NCBI RefSeq assembly: GCF_019355935.1 | Contig: NZ_CP079925.1 | Location: forward strand, 1,364,001 to 1,428,000 | Source of the DNA: Comamonas sp. Y33R10-2 | GTDB taxonomy: Bacteria; Pseudomonadota; Gammaproteobacteria; Burkholderiales; Burkholderiaceae_C | Direction: 5' to 3' | DNA: 64,000 nt | In this document: positions 37,101-48,509 of the stretch, piece after piece | Layout: each line of letters starts with the position of its first letter | How positions within the stretch are numbered: position 1 is the stretch's first letter | Program-made: the position numbers and the translations under genes | Notes under the pieces: model-generated | The model's input: only the letters and a program-made list of their open reading frames with translations | Told to the model about the DNA's origin: nothing | The model's database searches: none

Positions 37101-37716
37101 GGGTGCGGTGAACTTGGCAGCGCTCGATGAACTGACACTGGCCAAAGAGCGCAAGACCTTCCTCGATGCGCAGATGGACGATCTGACTCAGGCCATGGAC
37201 ACCTTGGAAGACGCCATTCGCAAGATTGACGCTGAAACGCGTGATCTGCTGACCGGCACCTTTGACATCGTCAACCAGCACTTTGGCCGCATGTTCCCCG
37301 AGCTATTTGGCGGTGGTCAGGCCAAGCTGGTGATTACCGGTGATGAAATTTTGGATGCCGGCGTGCAGGTGATTGCCCAGCCGCCCGGCAAGAAAAATCA
37401 GACGATTCACCTGCTCTCGGGCGGGGAGAAGGCGCTTACGGCGATTGCGCTGGTGTTTGCCATTTTCCAGCTCAACCCTGCGCCTTTTTGTTTGCTCGAC
37501 GAGGTGGACGCGCCGCTGGACGATGCCAACACCGAACGCTATGCCAAGCTGGTTCACAGCATGAGCAAGAGCACGCAGTTCCTGTTCATCAGTCACAACA
37601 AGATCGCCATGGAAATGGCGGAGCAGTTGATTGGTGTGACCATGCAGGAGCAGGGCGTTTCACGAATTGTTGCCGTGGACATGGAGTCCGCACTGTCTAT
37701 GGCTGAGCTATCCTGA
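34189..37716 (+). CDS. smc: Chromosome segregation ATPase SMC
   Basis: An 1175-residue condensin ATPase that loops and compacts DNA with ScpA and ScpB. The N-terminal head has Walker A G31-P-N-G-C-G-K37-S, then AVRWVLGE and the Q-loop. Two long coiled coils flank the hinge (about residues 500-670, with LQPWLAKHGLDGLQGLWSRI and VYVPTGHAVT-like elements). The C-terminal head has the signature L-S-G-G-E-K at 1076-1081 and Walker B FCLLDEVDAPLDD with D1104-E1105. The start is GTG at 34189 (RLNTIKLSGFKSFAEPT), fixed by family alignment. zipA follows after 36 bases, the usual order in this group. The gene is full length. Confidence 0.97.
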   Translation: MRLNTIKLSGFKSFAEPTNFVLPGQMVGVVGPNGCGKSNIMDAVRWVLGESKASELRGESMQDVIFNGTTHRKPSSRASVELSFDNSDHRAGGQWGQFGEIAVKRVLTRDGNSSYFINNQAVRRRDVQDVFLGTGLGPRAYAIIGQGTISRIIESRPEELRLFLEEAAGVSKYKERRRETENRLSATTENLTRVEDILRELNANLDKLEKQAEVAAKYNGLNAQVTLKQQQLWFMKRAEAEGEQDRVRVDGLKVVNELEERMADIRNNESGLETLRQSHYDASDQVNQAQSKLYEATAEVGKLEAEIRYVVEGRQRVQQRLQQLAEQLLLWSSRSEEAQGEIENIEGAGMDAEEQAEMLAAQLEEQSIRLPDLEDALRTAQKADADQRGSVVQVQQQIQVLAAEQRSLDEQRRQFETRYERLRTDRNALQTPDEARLTNLQAQLSEAQELAEMADAVLNELQDSVPQLDEDRRTRQQAVNAESSRHADLSARLDALKALQEKVKTDGKLQPWLAKHGLDGLQGLWSRIAIESGWENALEAALRERLSALEVGRLDMVRGFLGSGGQDAPPARLAFFSTAQAAGASSTARFARLSDLLKINDAGLRAVLVDWLSGCYTAPSLDEALAKRAELQAGETIYVPTGHAVTAHSVTFYAQDSEQSGLLARAQEIEHLEKEVRAQQLIADESRSALVRAESAYADASQRLVAARREATESQGRAHELQVETLRLSQLAEQARARNAQISADLSEVEAQLSDIEERKMSAEGRFEELDMQLADSQERHAQLGDRVLEAERRLNESREQLRTLERQAQEATFSQRTLHARRAELSRTIETASQQAKSLAEEQQRAQDELTRLTDAAAQGGLQDALDLKMQREKDVAQRRSEYEDLTNKLRASDERRQSLEKALDPLRQRITEFQLKEQAARLGLEQYSNLLAEANADLAAVSQSIAEGNVRMHGLQGEIDRLHREIAALGAVNLAALDELTLAKERKTFLDAQMDDLTQAMDTLEDAIRKIDAETRDLLTGTFDIVNQHFGRMFPELFGGGQAKLVITGDEILDAGVQVIAQPPGKKNQTIHLLSGGEKALTAIALVFAIFQLNPAPFCLLDEVDAPLDDANTERYAKLVHSMSKSTQFLFISHNKIAMEMAEQLIGVTMQEQGVSRIVAVDMESALSMAELS

Positions 37717-37752
37717 GCTTAGTCGCCCATTTTTGAAGAACTGTTTACTCAT

Positions 37753-39114
37753 ATGAGTCATTTGCAAATCAGTCTGGCCGTTTTGGGTGTAGTGCTATTG
37801 ATTCTGATCATTGCCTACAATTCTTGGTCCGCGCGCCGCAATGCGCCCAAGCGCGCAGAGCCTGTTGAGGAAAGCGCCGATCCGCTGCGCCATGAGCCCG
37901 GTATGAACACCGTGGGTCACGGCTCTGACCTGACCAAATACCAAAGCGAGCCTGTGCTGGGCGACTTTGGCCAAGCCATCCCCGGCGCTGAGCCAGTACA
38001 GTTGCCTGAAGCTGCTGGCCGCTTTGCAGAAGCCGATGCCGAATTGGCTCGTCTGGTGGCACGTGACGCGCACGAAGACGCGCAGCGCCAAGAGTCTGCG
38101 GCGCAAGATAATCTGGCGGCTCAAAACGGTGCCCAACCAGAAGGCGAAGTCACAGCCCAGCGCACCGATGCAGCCATTGCAGCTGTCAACGGTCAAGCTG
38201 CAAGCACTAAAGAACATACTCAGCCGATTGAGCCTGTGCTCACCGGCGAGCTTTTGTCTGCCTCAATTCCGCCTGCATCCTCGGTAGAACGCCGTGGCTA
38301 CCTAGATGCGCTGATTGACGCCATCGCCCCCATCACCGTGGCGCAACCTGTGCCCGGCGAAGTGGCGTTGCAGGCCCAGCCCAGCACACGCCGTGCGGGC
38401 AACAAGCCCTTCTCCATTGAAGGCATGAACAAAGACAGCAAAGAGTGGGAGCCTCTGCAAGCTGGTCAGCGCTATCTGGGCTTTCAGGCCGGTGTGCAGC
38501 TGGCTAACCGTACAGGCTCGCTCAACGAAATTGAGTTCTCGGAGTTTGTCACCAAGATTCAGCGCTTTGCCGATGCCTTGGGTGCCATGGCTGATGTGCC
38601 CAATATGCTCAATGAAGTGGCGCGGGCCCGCGAGTTAGACCAATTCGCCAGCGAGCATGATGCCCAGCTGAGCTTTATGCTGCGCGCCCGTCAAGCCTCA
38701 TGGAGCGCAGGCTATGTGCAGCAAAACGCACAGCGTTTGGGCTTTGTCACAACGCCCATGCCCGGACGCATGGTGCTGCAGTCGCCACACCATGGCTTGC
38801 CGCCCGAGCTGGTGCTCAGCTACGACCCGCAGGCCGCCATGGGCGCCGATCTGGATCAGTCCGTGGTGCGTGAATTTTTGCTGAGTTTGGATGTCGCACA
38901 GGTGCCGCGAGGCCAGCAGCCTTTTGTGCGCTTGCGTCAAGTGGCCGAGCAGCTGTGCCAGACTATGGACGGTGTGCTTTGCGACCAAAATGGTTACTTG
39001 CTGCCAGTGTCAGCGCTCGATCCGATTCAGCATGATTTAGAGCTGCTGTACGACAAGCTCGACAGCCGCGAGCTGTCAGCAGGATCGCTTCTTGCCAGAA
39101 GGCTTTTTAGCTAA
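37753..39114 (+). CDS. zipA: Cell division protein ZipA
   Basis: A 453-residue protein that tethers FtsZ to the membrane. One N-terminal transmembrane helix (residues 5-24, SLAVLGVVLLILIIAYNSW) has the N-out topology of ZipA. A long low-complexity, Glu/Ala/Gln-rich linker (about 30-230) leads to the C-terminal FtsZ-binding domain (from about residue 245, GFQAGVQLANRTGSLNEIEF ... TTPMPGRMVLQSPHHG). Position between smc and ligA is the conserved arrangement in betaproteobacteria and supports the call, since the linker itself carries little signal. A terminator follows. Confidence 0.92.
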   Translation: MSHLQISLAVLGVVLLILIIAYNSWSARRNAPKRAEPVEESADPLRHEPGMNTVGHGSDLTKYQSEPVLGDFGQAIPGAEPVQLPEAAGRFAEADAELARLVARDAHEDAQRQESAAQDNLAAQNGAQPEGEVTAQRTDAAIAAVNGQAASTKEHTQPIEPVLTGELLSASIPPASSVERRGYLDALIDAIAPITVAQPVPGEVALQAQPSTRRAGNKPFSIEGMNKDSKEWEPLQAGQRYLGFQAGVQLANRTGSLNEIEFSEFVTKIQRFADALGAMADVPNMLNEVARARELDQFASEHDAQLSFMLRARQASWSAGYVQQNAQRLGFVTTPMPGRMVLQSPHHGLPPELVLSYDPQAAMGADLDQSVVREFLLSLDVAQVPRGQQPFVRLRQVAEQLCQTMDGVLCDQNGYLLPVSALDPIQHDLELLYDKLDSRELSAGSLLARRLFS

Positions 39115-41325
<2,211 letters not shown>

Positions 41326-41359
41326 TTTTTTTAAGTTTTCAATGTTGTAAAAAGCAAGC

Positions 41360-42397
41360 ATGAACACATTGCGACGCAAACCGATTGTTGGGCTGGCTTT
41401 AGGTAGCGGATCTGCCCGTGGCTGGGCTCATTTTGGCGTGCTGCATGCACTGCGCCAGGCAGGGATCAGCCCCGACATCATCTGCGGCACATCCATAGGT
41501 TCGCTGGTCGGTGCAACCTATGCGGCCGGCGAAATGGACGCATTTGAGAGCTGGGTGCTGGGTTTAGGCAAGCGCAAAGTCTTCGGCTTCATGGACTTCA
41601 ACCTGGGCGGTGGTTTGCTCAAGGGCGAGAAGATCATCGAGTTCTGGCGCGAAAACTTTGTGCAGGAAACCATGGAGGAGCTGGGCGCTCCATTTGGCTG
41701 CGTGGCAACCGATCTGCAAACGGGTGCTGAAGTCTGGCTGCGCAAGGGCTCGATTGCTGAGTCGGTGCGTGCCTCTATCGCTTTGCCCGGATTGTTCACG
41801 CCATCCAGTCTTGATGGGCGCTTATTGGTCGATGGGGGCTTAGTCAACCCAGTTCCGGTGTCCTTGGCACGCGCCATGGGAGCGGATATTGTGATTGCCG
41901 TTGACCTGAATGCCGACATCATGCGCAAGCACATGAAGCCTGTGGACATGAGCGAGAGTGAGTTGAAAATTCACACCCGAGAGGTTCATGTGTCGCAGAT
42001 GCATCTCGAAGATGAGGAGCCGCCTCAGCCCTTGGGGGTGATTCCTGAGGCGCTGGCGGCCCATGCATCCCCAGTGGGCTGGACGGGCAAGTGGAAGCGC
42101 AGCATGACCAGCATGTCATCTTCTGTCATGCGTATGGGACGCAAGGAGGGCAGTGATGAGGATGAAGATGATTCCCCGCGCATTCCCTCGCTACTCAACG
42201 TGGTGATGGCCAGCGTGAACATCATGCAAATGCGCATTACGCGCAGCCGCATGGCGGGAGACCCGGCGGAAGTACTGATCGCGCCGCGCCTCTCGCATAT
42301 CGGCCTCATGGACTTTCACCGTGGGCGTGAGTCCATTGATGAGGGCTATGCAGCAACGCAGCAGGTGCTGCCAGCGCTCAAGGGTTGGGGACTGTAA
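41360..42397 (+). CDS. Patatin-like phospholipase (RssA type)
   Basis: A 345-residue serine hydrolase. The oxyanion loop is LALGSGSARGWAHFGVL (G15-G21), the nucleophile is S45 in G-T-S-I-G, and the dyad aspartate is D158 in DGGLVNPVPV. This is the RssA/NTE-like group of cytoplasmic or membrane-associated phospholipases. The C-terminal part contains an acidic insertion (EGSDEDEDDSP, around residues 263-273) that RssA of E. coli does not have, then MASVNIMQMRITRSRMAGDP, which fits the family. It lies 34 bases after ligA with no terminator, so co-transcription is likely. Confidence 0.92.
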   Translation: MNTLRRKPIVGLALGSGSARGWAHFGVLHALRQAGISPDIICGTSIGSLVGATYAAGEMDAFESWVLGLGKRKVFGFMDFNLGGGLLKGEKIIEFWRENFVQETMEELGAPFGCVATDLQTGAEVWLRKGSIAESVRASIALPGLFTPSSLDGRLLVDGGLVNPVPVSLARAMGADIVIAVDLNADIMRKHMKPVDMSESELKIHTREVHVSQMHLEDEEPPQPLGVIPEALAAHASPVGWTGKWKRSMTSMSSSVMRMGRKEGSDEDEDDSPRIPSLLNVVMASVNIMQMRITRSRMAGDPAEVLIAPRLSHIGLMDFHRGRESIDEGYAATQQVLPALKGWGL

Positions 42398-42413
42398 AGC
42401 GAGTCTGCGGTCG

Positions 42414-42446
42414 AAAAAAAAGACGCTGATGTAGCGTCTTTTTTTT
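42414..42446. terminator. Bidirectional terminator
   Basis: A stem AGACGCT/AGCGTCT extended by A7 and T8 on its flanks gives a 15-base pairing with a five-base loop. It ends the plus-strand patatin gene and the minus-strand binding-protein gene, which converge here. Confidence 0.93.
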
Positions 42447-42458
42447 GCGTGGCCCTAA

Positions 42459-43385
42459 TTAATTGCTGACTTTGTCTGTGGGGTAGCGCAACGATTCACG
42501 CAGCAAGTAAGACATGGGCATCTCTAAGTTGATGCCGTTGGGTGCAATCGGCTTTTGAAACCACTTGGCGTAGAGCGCCTGCAGCTCACCGCTGCGGATA
42601 AGGCGCAGCATTTCCTGATTAACCACCTTCTTAAAGGCCTCATCGTCCTTGGGCAGCATGATTGCGTAAGGCTCAACCGTCATGGGCTTGCCCACAATCG
42701 CGTATTTAGCAGGCTCTTTGGACTGGGCGCGCAGGCCGGATAGCAGCACATCATCCATCGCAAAGGCTTGGGCTGTGCCAGCGGCAACTGCATCAAAACC
42801 TTCTTGGTGGTTGTTAGCGGGCATGATTTTTATTTTCAGCAGGCGCTCAGTATTGATGCGCGCAAGCTCTGTGATGCTGGTCGAGCCCTTAGTCGAGACC
42901 ACAGTTTTTCCGCTTAAGTCATCCACCGCAGTGATGTTGCTGCTGACGGGAGTGAGCAAGCGTACCGAGGCGATGAAGTGAGAAATGGTGAAGTCGACTT
43001 GCTTGCGGCGCTCGGCTGTATTGGTGGTAGAGCCGCATTCCAGCGACGCCTTGCTCTCAACGATGGTCGGAATACGCGCCGCAGAGCTGACCGCCAAATA
43101 GTCCACGGGCAGTGCGGGTATCTGCAATTGCGCACGAATGGCATCTACAAGTTTGCTGCACAGGTCCATGGCATAGCCAATGGGCTTTTTGTTGGCATCA
43201 AGATAGGAAAAAGGAATCGACGTATCGCGGTGAGCGATCGTAATGCGCCCTGCGGCCTTGATTTTTTCTAGCTCGCCAGCCTGCGCGGCGGGTAGGGCGC
43301 TGAAAGAGACAATCAGTGCTGCAGCCATGTTGAGCGTTGTCATGGATGAGCGCAGGCGCTTGAGGGGACGAGCCGAAAAAAGCAT
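42459..43385 (-). CDS. Amino acid ABC transporter substrate-binding protein
   Basis: A protein of 308 residues from the chosen start, of the family-3 solute-binding group (GltI/polar amino acids). The start ATG 43385 gives a signal peptide with a basic n-region (RPLKRLRSS) ending ALPAAQA|GE; an upstream extension to 43454 is unlikely. The mature protein has ITIAHRDTSIPFSYLDANKK, the typical first strand, and later GKTVVSTKGSTSITELARIN. Permease and ATPase genes are not near, so it either uses components encoded elsewhere or has a signalling role. Glutamate/aspartate is the usual substrate of close relatives; that is a guess. Confidence 0.88.
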   Translation of the reverse strand: MLFSARPLKRLRSSMTTLNMAAALIVSFSALPAAQAGELEKIKAAGRITIAHRDTSIPFSYLDANKKPIGYAMDLCSKLVDAIRAQLQIPALPVDYLAVSSAARIPTIVESKASLECGSTTNTAERRKQVDFTISHFIASVRLLTPVSSNITAVDDLSGKTVVSTKGSTSITELARINTERLLKIKIMPANNHQEGFDAVAAGTAQAFAMDDVLLSGLRAQSKEPAKYAIVGKPMTVEPYAIMLPKDDEAFKKVVNQEMLRLIRSGELQALYAKWFQKPIAPNGINLEMPMSYLLRESLRYPTDKVSN

Positions 43386-43721
43386 GAATACTCCTTGGTC
43401 TTCAAGTAGGGAATCGTGCTTGTAAGCAGCAAATCTTTCCCTCACTAGGGGCATTAGTTGTTTGATTTGTGATTGCTGCGAATGTAGTCGGATTCGAGCA
43501 GTCTCGTTCTATATTAATACTAAGCAGGCACAATTTAACTGAATTCTTGGATGCTGCTCCAAGCATTGCTAGCGTGTGTCGTTGCTTAACATAGCATTTT
43601 CACAGAGGCGTTCAATCAGCGAGCACGGACACATCACTTTGACTCTGCGCCGCTCATTGAACCGTGCGCTTTCGCCATATGCGCGCACGAGTCGCCAAGG
43701 GCGGGGATAATCCCAGCCCTT
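43386..43721. other. Divergent non-coding region between binding protein and hrpA
   Basis: About 335 bases between two divergent genes. The part 43440-43560 is AT-rich (TCTATATTAATACTAAGC) and is a likely promoter zone. No gene is supported; a minus-strand frame here is only an extension of one antisense to hrpA. Confidence 0.5.
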
Positions 43722-46700
43722 ATGCCAGCTCTTATGCCCTTGAAGATCACCTTCCCCGAGTCCCTGCCCGTATCTGGCCGCCGCCAAGAAATCATGGAGG
43801 CCATGGACAAGCACCAGGTCATCATCGTCTGCGGCGAAACCGGCTCGGGCAAGACCACGCAGTTGCCCAAGATCGCACTGGCGCTGGGGCGCGGCAAGCT
43901 CAATGCCACGCCCGATGCGAATGGCCAAGTGCGCGGCCACCTCATCGGCCACACCCAGCCGCGCCGGATTGCGGCAAGTTCGGTGGCTAAGCGCATTGCC
44001 GAGGAGCTGAACACGCCGCCCGGCGAGGTGGTGGGCTACAAGGTGCGTTTTCAGGACACGCTGCAAAAAGGTGCCTCCGTCAAGCTGATGACCGACGGTA
44101 TCTTGCTGGCCGAGACGCAGACCGATCCGCTGCTCAAAGCCTACGACACGCTGATCATCGACGAGGCGCATGAGCGCAGCCTGAACATCGACTTTCTGTT
44201 GGGCTATCTGCGCCAGATCCTGCCCAAGCGCCCTGATTTGAAAGTGGTGGTGACATCCGCCACCATCGATGCCGACCGCTTTGCCAAGCACTTTGAAAGC
44301 AAAGATGGCCCTGCGCCCGTCATCATGGTCTCAGGGCGCACCTACCCAGTCGAGATGCGCTACAGCCCGTTTGAAGGCGAAAAAGATAAAGACCTGAACG
44401 ACGCCATTGCCGACGGCGTGGATGAACTCTGGCAAGGCGGCAAGGGCGGCGATATTCTGATCTTCCTGCCCGGCGAGCGCGAAATTCGCGAAGCGGCTGA
44501 CCATTTGCGCAAGCATTTGCAACATTCACCCGTGCTGCGCAATGCCGAGGTACTGCCCCTGTTCTCGCGCCTGTCGCAGGCTGAGCAAGATCGCATTTTT
44601 GACGGCCACACGGGCCGGCGCATTGTGCTGGCGACCAACGTGGCGGAAACCTCGCTCACGGTTCCCGGCATCCGATACGTGATTGATGCAGGTACGGCCC
44701 GCGTAAAACGCTATTCTTTCCGTAGCAAGGTGGAGCAGTTGCTGGTCGAGCCGATCTCGCAGGCCGCCGCCAACCAGCGCGCCGGTCGTTGTGGTCGTGT
44801 GGCCAACGGTATCTGCATTCGCCTGTATGACGAGGTGAGCTTTACCAGCCGCGACAAGTTCACTGACCCGGAAATTTTGCGTAGCTCGCTGGCCGGCGTG
44901 ATCTTGCGCATGAAGTCGCTGGGTTTGGGCGATGTGGTGAACTTCCCGTTTCTGGAAGCGCCTTCGGGCCGCGCCATTGCCGACGGCTACCAACTGCTGG
45001 CCGAGCTGGGCGCGGTGGACGAGCGCGGCAACTTGCTGGCCATGGGCAAAGAGCTGTCGCGCCTGCCGCTGGACCCACGCGTGGGCCGCATGATTTTGGA
45101 AGCGCGTGACCGCAAGGCGCTGGCCGAGGTGTTGATCATTGCTTCCGCGATTTCGGTGCAAGACGTGCGCGACCGGCCTATGGAGGCGCAGCAGCAGGCC
45201 GACCAAGCCCACGCCAAGTTTGACGACGAAAAAAGCGAATTCACTGGCTATCTGCGCTTGTGGAAATGGCTGCATGATGCGCGCGGCGGCAAAGTGGTGG
45301 CGCAGTCGCGCAAGGAAATGGCGGCGCAAAACGCACCGGCATCCAGGCCAAGCACACGCAGCCAAGCCTTCTTGCCAGTCAGCCAGCGCAGCAGTGGCGC
45401 GCAGGTTGAAGGCACAGTCGAAGAGCGTTTGGCGCTGTTCAACCCCTCCGAAGTGGAGCAGGCCGCCACGCACAAAATTAGCAACCGCCAGTGGGAGCAA
45501 CTGCTGCGCCAGAACTTCATCAATATTCGCCGCGTGCGCGAATGGCGCGATATTCATTCGCAGCTGATGACGGTGGTGAAAGAGCAAAAATGGCTGCTCA
45601 ACAACGAAGCGGCGGGCTACGACGCGCTGCACCTTTCCATGCTGGCCGGCCTGCTCGGTAACATTGGCTACAAGGCCGAGGAAAGCGAAACCTATCTGGG
45701 CGCGCATGGCATCAAGTTCCACGCCCATCCCGGCGCGCACCTGAGCAAAAAGCCCGGTCGCTGGATTCTGGCGGCCGAGCAGGTCGAAACCTCGCGCCTG
45801 TATGGCCGGGGCATTGCGGCGATTGAGCCGCAGTGGTTGGAAGAAGTCGGTGGGCATTTGCTTAAGAAGCAGATGCTGGACCCGCACTGGTCCAAAAAAC
45901 AAGCCGATGTGGTGGCGCTGGAGCGTGCCACGCTGTACGGGCTGGTGGTCTACAACGGCCGCCGCGTGAGCTATGGCCGCATCGACCCGCACGAGGCGCG
46001 CAATCTCTTCATCCGTCAGGCGCTGGTGGAGGGCGAGTGGGAAACCAAGTGGCACTTCTTGCCCGCTAACCTTAAGCTGATGCGCAAGGTGGAGGAACTA
46101 GAGCACAAGAGCCGCCGCCAAGACGTGCTGGTGGACGACGAACTGATCTTCGCCTTCTACGACCAGCAGTTGCCCAAGGATGTGTACAGCGGCGCAACCT
46201 TTGACCACTGGTTCCGTCAGCAAAGCAAGGGCAACCCCGATTTGCTGCGCTTGTCGCGCGATGAGCTGATGCGCCATGAGGCCGCTGGCATCACCACCGA
46301 TAACTTCCCCAAGCTGGTGAAATTAGGCGGGGTGGATTGCTCTGCTGCCTATCTGCACAGCCCCGGCGATGCGCGCGATGGTGTGACCGTCACCGTGCCG
46401 CTGTTTGTGCTCAACCAAGTCAGTGATGAGCGCGCCGAATGGCTGGTGCCCGGCATGCTCAAAGACAAAATTCAGGCGTTGCTCAAAAGCCTGCCCCAGC
46501 GCCCGCGCAGCCGCTTTGTGCCGTTGCCCGAAAGTGCTGCGCGGCTGGCCGAGCTGTTTACGCAGAGTGAACGTTGGGGGCAGGGCGGCTTAATCGACGC
46601 CTTGCTCAAGCAGGTGCGCGATGAGACGTCGCTGGACGTGAAGCGTGCCGACTTCAAGCTCGACATGCTGAGCCCGCATCTGTTCATGAACTTCCGCATC

Positions 46701-47789
46701 ACCGACGAGCATGGCCGCCAGCTGGGCCAAAGCCGTAATTTAGGTGCGCTCAAAGCCGAATGGGGCGTAAAAGCGCGTGGGGCTTTTCAAGCGCTTGCTT
46801 CGTTAAAAGTAGCTGCAAGTCTTACTGAATCATTGGATTCAGCTGCAAAAGAGGCTCAAACCAATAAAACTCTTGCACAGGCTGCTCCAAAAAGTGAAAA
46901 AGCCCAAGCCACTGTAAGCAAAGCTCCTGCTCAAGCGCACGATGCACGCTACAAGGATTGGAGTTTTGGTGAGCTGCCCGAGCTGATGGAGATTAAAAAG
47001 AGCGGCACCACCTTGATCGGCTTTCCTGCCTTGATCGATCACGGCGATGGTGTGGGTATTGAAGTGTTTGACGAGCCCGAAGTCGCTGCCGCAAAGCACC
47101 GCTTGGGCCTGCGCCGCTTGTTTGCGCTACAAATTCGCGATGCTTTGAAGTATCTGGAAAAGAATATCCCCGATCTGCAGAAAATGGCCGTGGCCTTTAT
47201 GCCACTGGGCACGCAGGAAGAGTTGCGCGAGCAGATCATCAACGTGGCCATTGACCGCGCTTTTCTGCAAGAGCCGCTGCCTTCGAACGAAGCTGACTTC
47301 AAGCAACGTGTGCAAGATGGTCGGGGCCGTCTGACCCTGATCGCCAACGAAGTGGCGCGCATGTCTGGCGTGATCTTGCTGGAATACGCTGCTGCCCAGC
47401 GCAAGATCAAAGACACGAAAAATGCGGCGGATGCCACAAAGGATGCGGGCGAGCAGCTACAAAAGTTGATGCCCAAAAACTTCATCGCCATCGCACCTTG
47501 GGCGCAGTTGGGACATTACGCACGTTACCTCAAGGCCATCGTCATTCGTCTCGATAAATACCGCGCCGACCCGGCTCGTGATGCCAGCAAGCTCAAAGAG
47601 TTAATGCCGCTTGAGCAGCGCTATTGGCGCTTGGTTGCTGAGCGCAAGGGTGCCGTCGATGCACGCATGCAAGAGTACCGCTGGATGCTTGAAGAGCTGC
47701 GTGTGAGCTTCTTCGCACAAGAACTGCGCACGCCTTACCCGGTGAGCAGCAAGCGTCTGGATAAGGTGTGGGCGCAATTGCAAAACTAA
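43722..47789 (+). CDS. hrpA: ATP-dependent RNA helicase HrpA
   Basis: A 1355-residue DEAH-box helicase, linked in E. coli to mRNA processing and rescue of stalled ribosomes. Walker A is G38-E-T-G-S-G-K-T45, the Walker B box D147-E-A-H150, then TSATIDADRF, VAETSLTVPGIRYVIDAG and QRAGRCGR. The HA2 and OB domains and the long DUF3418 C-terminal domain, with FMPLGTQEEL-like sequence and the closing TPYPVSSKRLDKVW, are all present. A linker around residues 1025-1060 (ASLKVAASLTESLDSAAKEA) is low in complexity, and its DNA is AT-rich and resembles the dispersed repeat. The start could be either the ATG at 43722 or Met 5. Confidence 0.95.
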   Translation: MPALMPLKITFPESLPVSGRRQEIMEAMDKHQVIIVCGETGSGKTTQLPKIALALGRGKLNATPDANGQVRGHLIGHTQPRRIAASSVAKRIAEELNTPPGEVVGYKVRFQDTLQKGASVKLMTDGILLAETQTDPLLKAYDTLIIDEAHERSLNIDFLLGYLRQILPKRPDLKVVVTSATIDADRFAKHFESKDGPAPVIMVSGRTYPVEMRYSPFEGEKDKDLNDAIADGVDELWQGGKGGDILIFLPGEREIREAADHLRKHLQHSPVLRNAEVLPLFSRLSQAEQDRIFDGHTGRRIVLATNVAETSLTVPGIRYVIDAGTARVKRYSFRSKVEQLLVEPISQAAANQRAGRCGRVANGICIRLYDEVSFTSRDKFTDPEILRSSLAGVILRMKSLGLGDVVNFPFLEAPSGRAIADGYQLLAELGAVDERGNLLAMGKELSRLPLDPRVGRMILEARDRKALAEVLIIASAISVQDVRDRPMEAQQQADQAHAKFDDEKSEFTGYLRLWKWLHDARGGKVVAQSRKEMAAQNAPASRPSTRSQAFLPVSQRSSGAQVEGTVEERLALFNPSEVEQAATHKISNRQWEQLLRQNFINIRRVREWRDIHSQLMTVVKEQKWLLNNEAAGYDALHLSMLAGLLGNIGYKAEESETYLGAHGIKFHAHPGAHLSKKPGRWILAAEQVETSRLYGRGIAAIEPQWLEEVGGHLLKKQMLDPHWSKKQADVVALERATLYGLVVYNGRRVSYGRIDPHEARNLFIRQALVEGEWETKWHFLPANLKLMRKVEELEHKSRRQDVLVDDELIFAFYDQQLPKDVYSGATFDHWFRQQSKGNPDLLRLSRDELMRHEAAGITTDNFPKLVKLGGVDCSAAYLHSPGDARDGVTVTVPLFVLNQVSDERAEWLVPGMLKDKIQALLKSLPQRPRSRFVPLPESAARLAELFTQSERWGQGGLIDALLKQVRDETSLDVKRADFKLDMLSPHLFMNFRITDEHGRQLGQSRNLGALKAEWGVKARGAFQALASLKVAASLTESLDSAAKEAQTNKTLAQAAPKSEKAQATVSKAPAQAHDARYKDWSFGELPELMEIKKSGTTLIGFPALIDHGDGVGIEVFDEPEVAAAKHRLGLRRLFALQIRDALKYLEKNIPDLQKMAVAFMPLGTQEELREQIINVAIDRAFLQEPLPSNEADFKQRVQDGRGRLTLIANEVARMSGVILLEYAAAQRKIKDTKNAADATKDAGEQLQKLMPKNFIAIAPWAQLGHYARYLKAIVIRLDKYRADPARDASKLKELMPLEQRYWRLVAERKGAVDARMQEYRWMLEELRVSFFAQELRTPYPVSSKRLDKVWAQLQN
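46808..46860. repeat. Dispersed short repeat-like tract inside hrpA
   Basis: The tract GTAGCTGCAAGTCTTACTGA, then ATCATTGGATTC and AAGAGGCT, follows the same order as the copy inside gluQ (TAGCT, CAAGTCT, ATTTGATTGGA, GAGG.T). It has expanded or decayed spacing and is read in frame in a non-conserved linker of HrpA. Identity judged by eye. Confidence 0.45.
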
Positions 47790-48509
47790 GCAAGCTCAGA
47801 CCCATCAAGCAAACTACAAAACAAGCAATGGAGTAAACAACCGAATGCGGCTGCGGGTAAGGAAAAAATCTGGCCCCAAGGATTGATGAACTTATTCACT
47901 CACCATAAAGCAGTGCGTTGAGATGCGAGGAAACTGTCTTTAGGCTTAGTCATTAAGCGTGGTGAGTGGATGTGTTTATAAATGGGTGCTTGTTCCTGCA
48001 TCGGCCATTAACTACAGTATTTTGGGAGGCTTTGTTTTCAGGCCTAGCCTTTATTGCAGCCAGTGGGCGTCCACAAGCGGTGTTTTTTGCATTGCCTCCA
48101 TTACAAAAGTTGCCCGCGTCTATTGCCATATGCCATTTCACAACAGATGCTCGTCCTGTTCAGATGGTGTCTGTGATGGATTGTTGAGGGCCAAGCGAGC
48201 GGCTCTTTGAGGATTGGGACCTTGCTTATATGACTGATAGCAGTCTTGAGTCTTTTAATTCATTGCTGGGTCAGATTGAGGATTAAGCACTTACCCACTT
48301 TATGTCGCTGCTAAATAATCTGGATAGGGAATAAAGCGATGCTTTTTTGCGCAAAGTATCCGCTTTTAAAAATTGAATTTTTAATCTTCTTGGATAGATC
48401 TGTCTCAACAAGGCAATAGTCACGCTCATTCCTAGAATGAATGCTCTTAAAACACGATGTTTATGGGCGACACTACAGCGCACAGATAACCTTTCCAAGA
48501 AAAAAATCA
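47790..48509. other. Gene-poor, partly AT-rich region with a possible decayed gene
   Basis: About 720 bases after hrpA without an intact gene. A plus-strand frame at 47966-48187 is hydrophobic in its first half (FSGLAFIAASGRPQAVFFAL) and ends at TGA 48185-48187. The same frame continues after this stop as GPSERLFEDWDLAYMTDSS and LESFNSLLGQIED, ending at TAA 48284-48286. This looks like the remnant of a coding sequence, but I recognise no family. The rest (48290-48440) is AT-rich and probably carries the promoter of the HD-GYP gene. Confidence 0.4.

Noticed and set aside
44526..46055. A 509-codon minus-strand frame inside hrpA
   Set aside because: Antisense shadow of a GC-rich conserved gene; composition (Gln, Ala, His, Arg) is typical of such shadows and hrpA motifs are intact on the other strand.
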